A stretch of DNA of 64,000 bases. Source: Monodelphis domestica (lineage: Eukaryota; Chordata; Mammalia; Didelphimorphia; Didelphidae). Shown one piece after another: positions 10,093 to 21,510 of the stretch (position 1 is the first letter of the stretch; every line of letters begins with the position of its first letter). The stretch is from the NCBI RefSeq assembly GCF_027887165.1, contig NC_077229.1, forward strand, positions 204,563,753-204,627,752, read 5' to 3'. The position numbers and the translations under genes were made by a program. The notes under the pieces are model-generated. The model was not told where the DNA came from and did no database searches. It saw nothing but the letters and a program-made list of their open reading frames with translations.

Positions 10093-11208
10093 ATGAGAGG
10101 AGCAAGAGCACAGACAAATACGGGGAGCAAAGAAGGGGTGAATCTGAGCAAACAACAGAAAAAGAAGAAAGAAATTACAATAGACAGCTTCTATACAGCA
10201 AATGGAACAAAAAGAGAGGAATCAGCAAAAGATGAATCAGAAATCCCAGCGAATTGGATACAGGCTTTGGAAGAACTCAAAATGCAATTCAAAACACAAT
10301 TAAGAGAGTCTAAAGACAATTGGGAAAAGAATTTAAAGACTAAGATAAGTCATCTGGAAACAGTGGCACTTGAACTAAAATGAGAAAACAGTGTTTTGAA
10401 AGCCAAAATCAACCAGCTGGAAAATGAGGCAAAAGAGATGAAAGATGAGGTAAAGAGGATGAAAGATGACCTCCATAGAAAATCAGACCAGAAAGAGAAG
10501 GATGACCAAAAAGACAGGGATGAAATCCAGTTTTTAAGAACCAGAATACAACAACTAGAATTAAGTAAACTCACAAGGCAGTAGGACACTATAAAACAAA
10601 ACAAAAAGAATGAAAATATTGAGGAAAATATGAAGCATCTCATTCACAAAGCAGAGGATTTAGAAAATTGTTTAAGAAGAGACAATTTAAGAATCATTGG
10701 TCTACCAGAAGACCATGACAAAATAAAAGGCCTGGACACAATACTACAGGAAATTTTTCAAGAAAACTGCCCTGATATTTTAGAACAAGAGGGAAAAGTG
10801 GAGATTGGAAGACTCCACAGATCACCTCCTGTACTTAATCCCCAACTGACAACACCCAGGAATGTTATAGCCAAATTCAAGAACTATAAGACCAAAGAAA
10901 AGATATTACAAGCTGCCAAGAAGAAGTCATTCAGACACCATGGAACCACAGTGAGGATAGCACAAGATCTGGCTGCATCCACACTGAAGGACCGAAAGGC
11001 ATGGAATATGATATTTCAGAAAGCAAGGGAACTAGGACTACAACCGAAAATCAACTACCCAGCAAAACTGACTATATTCTTTCAGGGGAAAGTATGGTTA
11101 TTCAACAAAATAGAAGAATTTCAAGCATTTGTAAAGAAAAGACCAGACTTGAACAGAAAATGTGATGTCCAAGCACAGAACTCAAGAGAATCATCAAAAG
11201 GTAATTAA
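10093..11208 (+). pseudogene. L1 ORF1 (RNA-binding protein), broken
   Basis: ORF1p is the RNA-binding chaperone of the L1 ribonucleoprotein. It starts MRGARAQTNTG, then a Lys/Glu-rich coiled coil (about residues 50-165), then the RRM-like and C-terminal domain (LRRDNLRIIGLPE, then YPAKLTIFFQGK) ending at 11,208. In-frame stops after LELK (about 10,381) and after LTRQ (about 10,582) break the coiled coil. Near 10,362 about 20 extra bases precede the second piece. The C-terminal 192 codons (10,630-11,208) are open. Not functional. Confidence 0.9.
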
Positions 11209-11389
11209 TAAAAAGGGAAAAAAGAAAAACAAAACAACCCCCCCCTCTTTTGAGACTCAATAAGTTAACATGCTATGTATCCCTATAAGAAAAGAGGTCA
11301 TTGGTAACTCTTAAAACTGGGCACCTAGAAGAATTACACTTAGAGGGAAGAGTGACAAACTGAATAGGATGAAAGGACAAGACATAAAT

Positions 11390-11475
11390 AGGTATATAGA
11401 TATATGCATGCCTAAATACATATACATGTGTGTATATATATTATATATATGTATATATAATATATATATATACAC
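11390..11475. repeat. (TA)n-rich microsatellite in L1 spacer
   Basis: Alternating TATA/TGTATA units between ORF1 and ORF2. A comparable TA tract sits in the inverted L1 at 15,698-15,727. Confidence 0.8.
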
Positions 11476-11944
11476 AACTAGAGCTAAAAAAAGAGGTTAA
11501 TACTAAAAGAAATGGGAGAAGAAACAGATAGGGTTAATCTCATGGCGGGAGGGAGGAGAACATCAATACACTGGAAGGGTAAAGAGGTTGGAGATAGGAA
11601 ATAATCAACTCTTATGTGCTTTGAAATTGACCCAAAAGAGGGAAGAACAATCCAATCCATTGGGGCAGAGAATAGATTTGAGCCCTATAGGGGAGTAGAA
11701 GGGTAACAAACAGACTGGTGGGGAGGGAAGCAGTACAAGGGAGGGAGAGGGTGGGGGGGTAATTTTAGAAAGACTACAGGGAAAATAAGGGGGGAATAAG
11801 AAGGGAGGGGGTAGAAAGGGAAGTAAAATAGGGGTGGGAATTAGGGGGACTGATAAAAAAAAATTGGTGTAGAAGGAAATAGTGAAAGAAGAAAAGGCAG
11901 GACCAGGAGTAGAAATCAAAATGCTGGGAAATACATGGCTAGTA

Positions 11945-12810
11945 ATTATAACTCTGAATGTGAATGGAATTAATTCACCCATAAAACGCAAGCAAATAAC
12001 AGAATGGATTAGAATCCAAAACCCTACCATATGCTGTCTATAAGAAACACACAATAGAAAGGTAGATACGCATAGGGTGAAAGTAAGAGGATGGAGCCAA
12101 ATCTATTGGGCACCAATTGATTAAAAGAAGGCAGGAGTCGTAATCATGATATCTGACAAAGCCAAAGTAAAAATAAATCTAGTTAAAAGAGAGAGGGAAG
12201 GTAATTACATCCTGACAAAAGGCAGTATAGACAATGAGGAAATACCTGTACTCAACATGTATGCACCAAATGGCATAGCATCCAAATTTCTAAAGGAGAA
12301 ACTAGTTGAGCTCAAGTATGAAATAGATAGAAAAACTATACTAGTGGGAGACTTGAACCTTCCTCTATCCAAACTAGATAAATCAAACCAAAAAATAAAT
12401 AATAAAGAGGTAAGAGAAGTGAATGAAATCTTAGAAAAATTAGAGTTAGTAGATAGGTGGAGAAAAATTAATAGGGACAAAAAGGAATATACCTTTTCAG
12501 CAGCACATAGTACATTCACAAAAATTGACCATTTAATAGGGCACAAAAACATTGCAAAAAAATGCAAAAGAGCAGAAATAATTAATGCAACTTTCTCAGA
12601 TCACAATGCAATGAAAATAATAATTAGTAAGGGTACATGGAGAGGTAAATCAAAAATTAATTGGAAATTAAACAATACGATTCTCCAAAATCAGTTTGTT
12701 GAAGAACAAATTGTAGAAACAATTAATAACTTCATTGAAGAAAATGACAATGATGAAGAATCCTTTCAAAACCTATGGGATGCAGCCAAAGCAGTACTCA
12801 GGGGGCAAAT
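11945..12810 (+). pseudogene. L1 ORF2 endonuclease region, truncated
   Basis: Encodes the apurinic-like endonuclease that nicks target DNA. Visible blocks: ITLNVNGINSPIKRK (near 11,949), LNMYAPNG, GDLNLPLSK (Asp-Leu-Asn active-site loop) and a catalytic-type SDHNA near 12,598. A stop after NPTICCL (near 12,041) and another near 12,120 interrupt the N-terminus. From 12,146 the frame is open. Homology ends at AAKAVLRGQ; the remaining codons to 12,898 are unrelated T-rich DNA. Confidence 0.9.
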
Positions 12811-12889
12811 TTTTTTCCTTTTCATCCTTCTTCCTAGAATTTTTTTTCTAGTTTTCTTTTTATATTTTACTCAGACATTTAAAAAAAAA

Positions 12890-13760
12890 ATTCTTTGACT
12901 TCTTTGATGTTTTTGATACTTGATTCATATGCCTTCTGACTCAACTATGATTCCCTATGTAATTCCTATGGGTATCCCTGTATCCTTCTCAGGGGAGGAA
13001 TGTATTATTATTTTCCTCAGTGGGGACTATGTTATTAACTCTGACTTGAATTTGAGCCTAATTTAGAACAAGAAACTACCTCCCAGAATCTAGAAGGTGC
13101 CATGAAGATGCTTGCAGAGACCACATGCTGCACCAGAAGATCCAGAGTGAACTTTGAGATATGGTGAATTTGAACTTTGGGTGGGGAGAGTTGAAATGCT
13201 TTTGTTTTTGAATATATACTCTTATGCCAAAGGGGACTGCCCCTTAATTGGCTTTTTGTCAATGCACCTACTTTTGGTTTTGTTCCTTTTTTTTTCTTTT
13301 CCTTTTATCCCCAAATTATTGTAATTTACCTTTAAAAACTGTAATATTTGTATATACCTCTAGTTCAAGTTATGTTAGTTATGTTTTCATGATCCATTGG
13401 GGAGACTGACCTCCCAAAGGATCACAGGGGGAATGCATTATTTAGAATATATACTCCGAACTACATTTCTCACAATCCCCTTTTCCTTTTCATGTACATG
13501 CATCATTGGTTAATTTGGTATTCAGTTTTGGTTTCTTCCATAGAGGCTCTCTCCCCTGAAAGCTCTCTCTGGCTTGGACTGGCATGGAGAAGGGAGCAGC
13601 TTTCCTTCTCTAGCATTACTTTCCCTTTGCTCTAAGTTTATTTTAATAAATAATATTAAAATCATACTTGGAGTATGAGATATTAATTTTAATCTTTATA
13701 TATGTCAGTTATACTTTGATGCTACTTTAACTGGATCTTCATAAACAAAGCAATTAAAAG
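12890..13760 (+). mobile_element. Possible LTR-retroelement remnant
   Basis: A purine tract CACAGGGGGAA precedes TGCATTATTTAG at 13,434, resembling a polypurine tract and LTR start. AATAAATAATATTAAAA near 13,646 could be a polyadenylation signal. No coding part is readable and the end is not defined. LTR assignment is inference. Confidence 0.35.
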
Positions 13761-13823
13761 GAGAAAAACATTTTTGATGTGGATTTATTTACCCTGATTC
13801 ATAAATCAACTTCCAGAAGAGAT

Positions 13824-13828
<5 letters not shown>

Positions 13829-13869
<41 letters not shown>
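13829..13869. repeat. (TG)n microsatellite
   Basis: About 20 TG dinucleotides, ending TGTGTGTACACATGC. Confidence 0.95.
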
Positions 13870-13871
<2 letters not shown>

Positions 13872-14640
13872 ACATGCATATATATAAAGATTTTATTCAG
13901 CAGGACAAGGTAGTAAACATTGGGTGGGCTGGACAATTTGAGCTGCTTTTATAGACAGAAGTAAGCAACTTTTATAAGGGCAAAGGTATTTTGATGGAGC
14001 TCATAATCATGAGGAAATCGAATTAGTGCTACTTCAGTTCCTCCCTAAATATTTTGATTGGCTCATAAATTATGAGAAGATGGGATGAGGGAGCATGACA
14101 CCACTATCTTCTGCAGGCTAGTTGCCAAGGACTCAAAGTTTTGAAAAAGGTTTTAAAATGGATTCACCTCAGGCTGACTCAGCATAAGAAACTAACACCC
14201 TTTTAAGATAGAACAGGAGTGGATGTTGTCCTAAGAACAATTAAAAAACAAGAACTCCATATCCCGGCCAAGGAAGGGGTACAGATGGAACTAAACTGAG
14301 ATTTTATAGCCTTAAGGAAGAGTTGGCTAATGATATCATAATGATATTGATTTGGGAAACATTATGTGGGATTTCCCTGAAATTTCCTAAGTAATTAAAC
14401 CAAAATATCCAATTGTCTTATTTTTAAAATGCTGTATTGATACTCTGATGAAGGAATGAAAGAGCCGGCAGCAGAAAGGAGTAATTAACATTTGATGAGA
14501 CCAAAGTCTCTAGATGGGACTAAGTGGCAACTGGAAGGAGTAATGAGGTCAAAGTGGTTGTTAGTATGATCAAATCAAAGGCTCTAAGAATGTTAAGTTT
14601 CTAGAAATATCACAAGATCTGCTCTATCCATGAGGTCAGT
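13870..14640. other. Intergenic, nothing recognised
   Basis: No gene, no nameable repeat. Short GGAGTAAT repeats occur near 14,480-14,550. Confidence 0.45.
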
Positions 14641-14689
14641 GACTTTCTGATAGAATTTAACAATATACAACTTTGAACATATCTTCTCT

Positions 14690-15130
14690 GTCTCTCTAAT
14701 TTCCTTGTGTTTATCATTTCTTATTATACAATAATATTTCATTAAATTAATATTCTACAACTTGTTCAGTTAGCCAATCAATGGGTAGTCGTTATTTCTA
14801 GCTTTTTTCTATACTACAAAAATGAACCAGACTGAATATGTTACTATATATGGAGCTTTCATTTCGTTGACTTCCCTAGGATATAAGCAAATTAATTGTA
14901 TTGATGGGTTGGAGAATATGGGCGTCTTAGTAACTTTGTGTGTGTGTGAGCATAACTCCAAATTGCTTTTGTATAACATACCTTTAAGAGCAATTACTTT
15001 GTCTTCTGAGAATTCATGCATTCTTTTAACATTGTTGCCTTCTACTTCTGTCAAATTTTCTTCCACTTCATTATTTTGAGGTTCCTAATTTGTTATTCTA
15101 TTTTCCAAAACTTCTTTTACAATGTTCTCC
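14690..15130 (-). mobile_element. Old L1 3' fragment
   Basis: Antisense text 'ttagccaatcaatgggtag', then a diverged form of the L1 'attctttgccaccacaaaga' region, then 'aactccaaattgcttttg'. Strongly diverged. Confidence 0.5.
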
Positions 15131-15151
15131 ATCAAGTATTCATTTTCGTTC

Positions 15152-15368
15152 AGGGAATGGAGTGTTGGGTCTGGAGTAAGGAAGACCTGAATTTAAATCT
15201 AGCTCTGACATGTAGATGAGTCACTTAAACTCTGTTTACCTCAGTTTCCTCATCTGTTAATGAGAGTAATAACCTTGAAGATTTATTGTCAGCATCAACT
15301 GGGGTAATATTGGTAAATCACTTGGCACAGTGCTTGACATATAGTAAACACTAGTTAAATGAAAGTTA
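15152..15368 (+). mobile_element. MIR-type SINE
   Basis: Sense order 'tctggagtaaggaagacctg', 'cctcagtttcctcatctgtt', 'gtaaatcacttggcacagtg'. Well-preserved MIR-like element. Confidence 0.75.
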
Positions 15369-15547
15369 TCGTTTCCTACTCTGATATTTGTATTTTTAAA
15401 ATTCTGCATTGAAATCTTGGAATTCTGACCAAGATTCAATCTTAATTCTTCTTTTGAGAGTTTCATTTTTCTTTTGAAGCTCTCTAGAGCTCCTTATTAT
15501 CATTCTTTGATTTCTGAAGAGTCTATGGGATTCTTTTTCTCAGAGGA

Positions 15548-15592
15548 TAGCATTGAAAAAATGTAAAATGAATGATTTTGGTTATATCAAAT
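15548..15592 (+). mobile_element. 5' stub of the outer (older) L1
   Basis: About 45 bp matching L1 ORF2 (AATGTAAAATGAATGATTTT). It continues at 17,802 after the inserted L1. The last 16 bp (TTGGTTATATCAAATT, 15,577-15,592) recur at 17,802-17,817. Confidence 0.75.
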
Positions 15593-15697
15593 TGATGTTC
15601 TCCCCCCTCCCACCATGAGCTTCTTTATGACATATAAATTTACCCCCTTTGTTTCTTTTCCCATTTCTTTTAATATTAACCTATTTTTAAGCTCTAG

Positions 15698-15730
<33 letters not shown>

Positions 15731-15961
15731 TGCTTATGCATATATATTTTTGCATGCCTATATCTATATACCTATTTATGTCTTGTCCTTTCATCCTATA
15801 CAGTTTGTTGCTGTTCCCTCTAAGTACACTTCTTTTTGCTGCCCAGGTAATAACAGTTTTTAAGAGTTACCAATGACCTCTTTTCTTATAGGGATACATA
15901 GCATGTTAACTTATTGTCTCCTAAAAAATTTTTTTTTTGTTTTTCTTTTTTCCCCTCTTTT

Positions 15962-17072
15962 TTAATTACCTTTTGATGATTCTCTTGAGTTCTGTGCTTG
16001 GACATCAAATTTTCTGTTCAGGTCTGGTCTTTTCTTTACGAATTCTTGGAATTCTTCTATTTTGTTGAATGACCATACTTTCCCCTGAAAGAATATAGTC
16101 AGTTTTGCTGGGTAGTTGATTCTTGGTTGTAGACCTAGTTCCCTTGCTTTCTGGAATATCTTATTCCATGCCTTTCTTTTTTTCAGTGTGGATGCAGCCA
16201 GATCCTGAGTTATACTCACTGTGGTTCCTTGGTATCTGAATGACTTCTTCTTGGCAGCTTGTAATATCTTTTCTTTGGTCTTATAGTTCTTGAATTTGGC
16301 TATAACATTCCTGGGTGTTGTCAGTTGGGGGTTAAGTGCAGGAGGTGATCTGTGGAGTCTTCCAATCTCCACTTTTCCCTCTTGTTCTAAAATATCAGGG
16401 CAGTTTTCTTGAAAAATTTCCTGTAATATTGTGTCCAGGCCTTTTATTTTGTCATGGTCTTCTGGTAGACCAATGATTCTTAAATTGTCTCTTCTTAAAC
16501 AATTTTCTAAATCCTCTGTTTTGTGAATGAGATGCTTCATATTTTCCTCAATTTTTTTCATTCTTTTGGTTTTGTTTTATAGAGCCCTGCTGCCTTGTGA
16601 GGTCGCTCCATTCTAATTGTTGTATTCTGGTTCTTAAAGACTGGATTTAATCCTTAGTTTTTTGGTCGTCCTTTTCCTTTTGGTCGGATTTTCTTTGGAG
16701 GTCATCTTTCATCTTCTTCACTTCATCTTTCATCTCCTTTGCCTCATTTTCCAGCTGATTGATTTTGACTTTCAAGACACTATTTTCTGTTTCTAGATGA
16801 CTTATCTTAGTTTTTAAGTTCTTTTCCCAATTGTCTTCAGCCTCTCTTAATTGTGTTTTGAATTGCATTTTGAGTTCTTCCAAAGCCTGTATCCAATTCG
16901 CTGGTATTTCTGATTTTTCCTTTGCTGATCCCTCCCCCTCTGTTTCATTCGCTCTTTGCTCATTACCTGTGCAGAAGCTGTCTATTGTAATTTATTTCTT
17001 CTTTTTCTGTTGTTTGCTCGAGTTTACTCCTTCTTTGTTCCCCGTATTTGGCTGTGTTCTTGCTCCTCTCAT
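15962..17072 (-). pseudogene. L1 ORF1, broken (inner L1)
   Basis: Starts at 17,072 with MRGARTQPNTGNKEG. It has a Lys/Glu coiled coil (ISHLETENSVLKVKINQLEN) and a C-terminal RNA-binding region identical in most positions to the plus-strand copy at 10.6-11.2 kb. A stop after QKTKD near 16,647 separates the coiled coil from the open C-terminal 199 codons (16,561-15,962). The trimerisation and RNA-binding halves are each readable but not joined. Confidence 0.88.
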
Positions 17073-17099
17073 TTTGTTTTGGTTTTGGGGCTGTCAGTC

Positions 17100-17801
17100 T
17101 CCCCTCTTGGAGCTTTGTCAGATCTCTTGGTACAGTCTCTAGGGGAGGAATGTTAGCTTCCCTGTCCTCTGGAGGCTTTTGATTGGATTGAGTTCAACTG
17201 GGTTGGGCTGTATGTGGTATGAAGCTCTGAGGCTCTGAAGACTCCTGGAAGGCTGAGATGCCCAGGCTCTCTCCAGTTCTCTCCAGCTGCTTCTCTGCTG
17301 TCCACAAGTGCCTTTGCCCGCCTCCCTAAACTCTGAGGAGTTCTGATTGAATTAGGTTCAACTGGATTGGTCTGGTTGTGCCCCGAGGCAAAGGTGAGGC
17401 TGGAGCCCGATGTAGGGACCCAGCCACGGCCCTGTCTCTCCCTGGCTTCCTCCCCGCTGTCCAAGCTGGATGCTCCGAGCCCAGCACCCCGCTGCTCACA
17501 AGGTAGACTCTCCAAACCAGCACCTTTGCCCGCTCAGAGGTTCCTGCTGCTGCTGTGGGCTCAGTGCTCTGGGTTGTGGGGGAGGGGTCCTGGGACCTAC
17601 CCTCTGCCTTCCCCTTAGCCCTGAGTATTCTCGAATTCTGGCTTTTGTGGGGCATACCTTTTGATTTGAGTCCAGAAGGAGGGTTCCCTGCTTCTGTCCA
17701 GCTTGGATTTTGGTGCCCTTGTAGGATTCAGTCTGTATCAGTAAGGAAGGGTCTTCCATGAGGTCTGAACTTTTGCTGCTTGCTAAGCCGCCATCTTCTT
17801 G
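17100..17801 (-). promoter_or_regulatory. L1 5' UTR / internal promoter
   Basis: GC-richer block read from 17,801 leftward, with an AAGATGGCGGC start typical of the YY1 site at L1 5' ends. Several overlapping 80-120-codon frames on both strands here are by-products of its higher GC content. Confidence 0.65.
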
Positions 17802-19752
17802 GTTATATCAAATTAAAAAGATTTTGTACAAAAAAAACCAATGCAACCAAAATTAAAAGGAAAAAATCAAACTGGGGGGATTTTTATAACAAAACTCTTT
17901 GACAAAGGTTTAATTTCCCAAAAATATAAGGAACTAAATCAATTTTGCAAAAAAACAAGACATTCCACAATTGAGAAATGGTTAAGGGATATGAATAAGA
18001 AGCTTTCACATGAAGAAATCAAAACTATCAATAAGCATATGAAAAAGTGTTCTAAATCCCTCCTGATTAAAGAAATGCAAATAAAAACAACTCTGAGGTA
18101 CCACCTTACACCTACTGGCCAATTTGGCAGCAAAGGAAAGTGATAAATGTTGGAGGGGATGTGGCAAAATTGGGACACTAATACACTGCTGGTGGAGTTG
18201 TGAATTGGTCCAACCATTCTGGAGGGCAATTTGGAACTACACCCAAAGGGCTTTAAAAGACTGTCTATCCTTTGATCCAGCCATAGCACTTCTAGATTTG
18301 TAACCCAAAGAAATAATAAGGAAAAATACTTGTACAAAAATATTCATAGCCAAACTCTTTGTGGTGGCAAAAAAAATGAAAAAATGAGGGGGTGTCCATT
18401 GACTGAGGAATGGCTGAACAAATTGTGGTATATGTTGGTGATGGAATACTATTGTGCTATAAGGAATGATGATCTGGAGGGATTCTATGTGAACTGGAAA
18501 GACCTCCAAGAATTGATGCAGAGCAAAAGGAGCAGAACCAGGAGAACATTGTACACAGAGATGGATATACTGTGGCACAATCAAATGTAAAGGACTTCTC
18601 TACTAGCAGCAATGCAATGGATCCAGGACAATTCTGAGGGACTTAGGAGAAATAATGCTATTGTAGTTGAGGGGTTTAGGTCTTCCAAATATAGAGGAAA
18701 AGAGTGGAGACCCCCCCTTTCTCAAAGCGGGGTTCAGGGGAGACATCTGATATATAGGGTTGGCTCAGAGAGGAGAGGGGGTTTTGAAGATTTTCTCTTT
18801 TTTGCCTCCCCTCCTTAGCTAAGGCAGCTCTCCCAGATTCGCTCTTGTCCCTCTTGTTCCCCCTCCACTACTCAAGACCAAAGGGTCTCCCCTTGATCTG
18901 TTTGCTCACATTTGTTCACAGCTTGGGGAACTGACAACTTTTAATGTCAACTCAATAAGGGTAATACAAAGAATAACAAGCACTGAAAGAATGGGAAAGG
19001 GAAGTGGAAAAAAGAGGGTCCCTGTCTCTATCTAAACCTTCTTCCCCCCCCCCCCCTCGAGTTTGGGAGGAAGTCAGGCCTTGGCAACCTGAGCCTCCTG
19101 AGAGAAAGTCAGGTTGACTCACCCTGGGTTTGGCTCCTTGGCCACAGTTCAGACTCAGGGCAACAGGAGCTGAAGTAAAGTCAGACAGAGATTTAAAATG
19201 TCTTTCTTAAGTTTCCTCTTTAATAGTCTTTTCAATTGGAAATGTTGGGGGTAAAGATTTCCAGTCACAGACAGGAAAAAGTGAGTAACTCTCAGGAGAA
19301 AGTCTTTTTCAACCTTCTCTCTTCGGCTTCTCCTGACTGAGATACCAACTCCTCTACCAGCCAGAGTCTTTTCCTCCTCTAGATTCCAAACTCCTGGGGC
19401 CCCTCCCCTGTGGTGGTGATCAGTTCCACACACTCTTCAGCCTGGCACTTTTCTTATGTGCCAGCTTCTGTCACACTTACTTACCACATCCAGAGAAAGA
19501 ACTGTGGGAGTAGAAACACAGAAAAAGAAACATATATCGATCATGTGGTTTGATGGGGATATGATTGGGGTTTTGGCTTTAAAAGATCACTCTATTGCAA
19601 AACTGAATAATATGGAAATAGGTTTTGAACAATTATATATGTATAACCCAGTGTAATTACTTGCCAGCTCTGGGAGGGGGAGGGAAGAGAGGAGGGAAAA
19701 ATCATGAATCATGTAACTATGGGAAAATATTCTAAATAAATAAATATTTTAA
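17802..19752 (+). mobile_element. Outer L1, ORF2 C-terminus and 3' UTR
   Basis: Continues the stub at 15,548-15,592. It contains degraded ORF2 C-terminal sequence (ATRHSTIEKWLRDMNKK-like near 17,950; an [19 protein letters not shown] stretch near 18,011; WYMLVMEYYCAIRNDD near 18,425) and the 3' UTR, ending in AAATAAATAAATATTTTAAAA. It is interrupted by an LTR-like insert at about 18,663-19,478. Confidence 0.88.
18663..19478 (-). mobile_element. LTR-like insertion inside the outer L1
   Basis: About 815 bp with no L1 homology, placed between 'ggagaaataatgctat' and 'taccacatccagagaaag', which are adjacent in L1. Read on the minus strand it starts TGTGACAGAAGC and ends CTCAACTACA (TG...CA), with ATTAAA signals inside, so a solo LTR is likely. 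I could not define a clean target duplication. Confidence 0.6.
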
Positions 19753-19759
19753 AATAGAA

Positions 19760-20110
19760 AATATAGAAGAAATGGAAAAAAAAGATAGTATTGGTTAATT
19801 TTCCATCATATTATAATACTCAAAAACTCTGGTTTCCTTTTGAAATGTATGCATTCTTCAAAATGTTTTAAATGATGTCTCTTCTGGTATATTTCCTTAT
19901 GAACTACATTTTTAATTTCAGTGTTTTCCTCTTTCTCTTTTGATTTTTTAGCTTTTTTCTTTTTTCGCTTGGGAATCGTTCTCATTCTCTGGTTCCCCCA
20001 CTTTTTAATGCTCCAGACTCTGTGGTGCTAAGCAGCCTTAGGCTTCTTACATTGGGCTATATGAGAGTTATCTAGGTCCAGTCCTTAGTAAGTTTTAAGA
20101 ATAGAAGATG
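19760..20110. other. Intergenic, nothing recognised
   Basis: T-rich unique-looking sequence; no gene seen. Confidence 0.4.
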
Positions 20111-20113
20111 GGA

Positions 20114-20292
20114 TGGGGCAGCTAGGGGGCACAGTAGAGTGCTATGCTTGGAATCAGGAGGACCTGGATTCACATCTGGCCTTGGATACTTCCTAGCAAT
20201 GTGACTCTGGACAAGTCACTTAACCCTGACTTGCTGCTCTCTCTTAGAATTGATATTAAGACAAGCAGGTAAGGGTTTAAAAAAAAAAAAGA
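20114..20292 (+). mobile_element. tRNA-derived SINE
   Basis: Sense copy from GGGGCAGCTAGGGGGCACAG to GTAAGGGTTTAAAAAAAAAA. Confidence 0.85.
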
Positions 20293-20513
20293 GTAGAAGA
20301 TTTCAAGTAGCTTTTCTCCTAAGGCCCAACTATTATTCCCCTTTAGTCTATGGCTTTGAGCATCATACCAGGTCTTTCACCCTAGTGAAGTCTTCTGTAA
20401 TGAATGGAGTCATTGCTTCCAATCAGCATTTGCTGTCTATTGTCGCAGGAATGGTGTTTGTGTGTATGAGGATGGATGAGCATTTGGACCTGCTATGAGG
20501 GATCCATAGGATA

Positions 20514-20760
20514 TCCAGCTAAATGGTTTAGTGGATACACTACTGAGTTTGGAGTCAGGAAGACTCCCCTTCAAATTTGTCCTCAGACATAAATGCCTAT
20601 TAGCTATGTGACCCTGAGCAAGTTACTTGAACACTATTTGCCTCAGTTTCTTCAACTATAAAATGGGGATAAAAGGTGGTTGTGAGGATCAAATATTTGT
20701 ATAACACCTAGCATAGGGCCTAGCATATAATAAGTCCTTATACAAATGTTTATTTCCTTC
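20514..20760 (+). mobile_element. MIR-type SINE
   Basis: Sense order 'gtttggagtcaggaagactc', 'gtgaccctgagcaagttac', 'cctcagtttcttcaactata', 'cctagcatataataagtcc'. Confidence 0.75.
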
Positions 20761-20879
20761 CCCTTTACAGCTAAACCTGAGAAATAAACCTATCAGCTTG
20801 TTTAGATTCAATGTAGTAGACAAACATTTAGAGGGAGGGAACCTGAATGGGAGCTTTAAATTGTCTTATATTAACTCAC

Positions 20880-21138
20880 AGGGCAGCTAGGTAGTGCAGG
20901 AAATAGAATGTCTGTGCTAGAGTTAGGATACTCATCTTCATTAATTTAAATCTGGCCTCAGACACTTACTAAGCTATGTGACCCTGGGCAAGTCACTTAC
21001 CCCTGTTTACCTCCGTTTCTTCATCTGTAAAATGAGCTGGAGAAGAAAATGAAAAACTACTCCAGAGTTTTTGTCAAAAGGAACCACAAATAGGGTCTTG
21101 AAGAGGGAACATGACTGCTAATGGCTGAACAACAAAAT
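20880..21138 (+). mobile_element. Marsupial SINE, longer variant
   Basis: Sense copy with head GGGCAGCTAGGTAGTGCAG and the extended 3' part 'aatgagctggagaagaaaat' and 'tgctaatggctgaacaac'. It is the reverse counterpart of 6,155-6,390. Confidence 0.8.
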
Positions 21139-21225
21139 TAACTCATGTTTTTAACTTTGGATAGAGATTCTGCCTTATCTTAAATATTCAGCTTTAGTTA
21201 CCCTATAGCTGGCACATGATTACTT

Positions 21226-21365
21226 TTTTTTTTTTATTTTAACAACAAATTTCCACCTAAGTTTTCTAAAGTTATATGATTCAAATTGTCTCCCTCTCTT
21301 CTTCCCTCCCTCATCCCAGAGCTGGCAAGCAATTCAATCTGGGTTATATTTGTATTACATGATTA
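21226..21365 (-). mobile_element. LINE (L1) 3'-end fragment
   Basis: Antisense block 'aagttatatgattcaaattg' plus pyrimidine run and 'tctgggttatatttgtatta', the same segment as 4,123-4,340. Confidence 0.6.
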
Positions 21366-21510
21366 CTTCCTTAAGGTTTTAGAATTAGAGAAATCTAAAG
21401 ATAGTAACTACTCTACCATCAGACTGGTCATGTGATTAGACCTGTTGGGCAGCTGATTTTAAGAGGGACTGAGTTTAGATATGGAGAGAAACTAAAAATG
21501 ACACATGATC

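Larger units (their letters stand above)
9662..12808 (+). mobile_element. L1 retrotransposon, 3'-truncated
   Basis: Order: partial 5' UTR (about 9,680-10,092), ORF1 (10,093-11,208), inter-ORF spacer with a purine-rich stretch, and the start of ORF2. The 5' UTR matches the inverted L1 at 15.6-17.8 kb. L1 homology stops abruptly after the ORF2 endonuclease region near 12,808. No reverse-transcriptase part, 3' UTR or poly(A) follows. Confidence 0.92.
15593..17801 (-). mobile_element. Inner L1, full 5' end, no 3' end
   Basis: Read on the minus strand, it starts CAAGAAGATGGCGGC (an intact L1 5' end with a YY1-like AAGATGGCG), has about 730 bp of 5' UTR and ORF1 (17,072-15,962), and ends in the inter-ORF spacer at CTCATGGTGGGAGG. 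ORF2, 3' UTR and poly(A) are absent. The element is flanked by a 16-bp repeat of the outer L1. Confidence 0.88.

Noticed and set aside
12146..12898. A 250-codon open frame that could be taken for a host gene
   Set aside because: It is the L1 ORF2 endonuclease region followed by read-through into T-rich DNA.
8318..15150. Search for a following GCNT exon (Tyr/Cys-rich C-terminal part)
   Set aside because: No segment encoding an ICIYGNGDL-like or LFANKF-like motif was found by eye.
17153..17761. Several 60-120-codon frames on both strands with higher GC
   Set aside because: Lie in the L1 5' UTR and have no conserved protein features.
15593..17801. Twin-primed inversion of a single L1
   Set aside because: ORF2 sequence of the plus-strand L1 is present on both sides of the reversed part with a repeated 16 bp, which fits a second insertion better.
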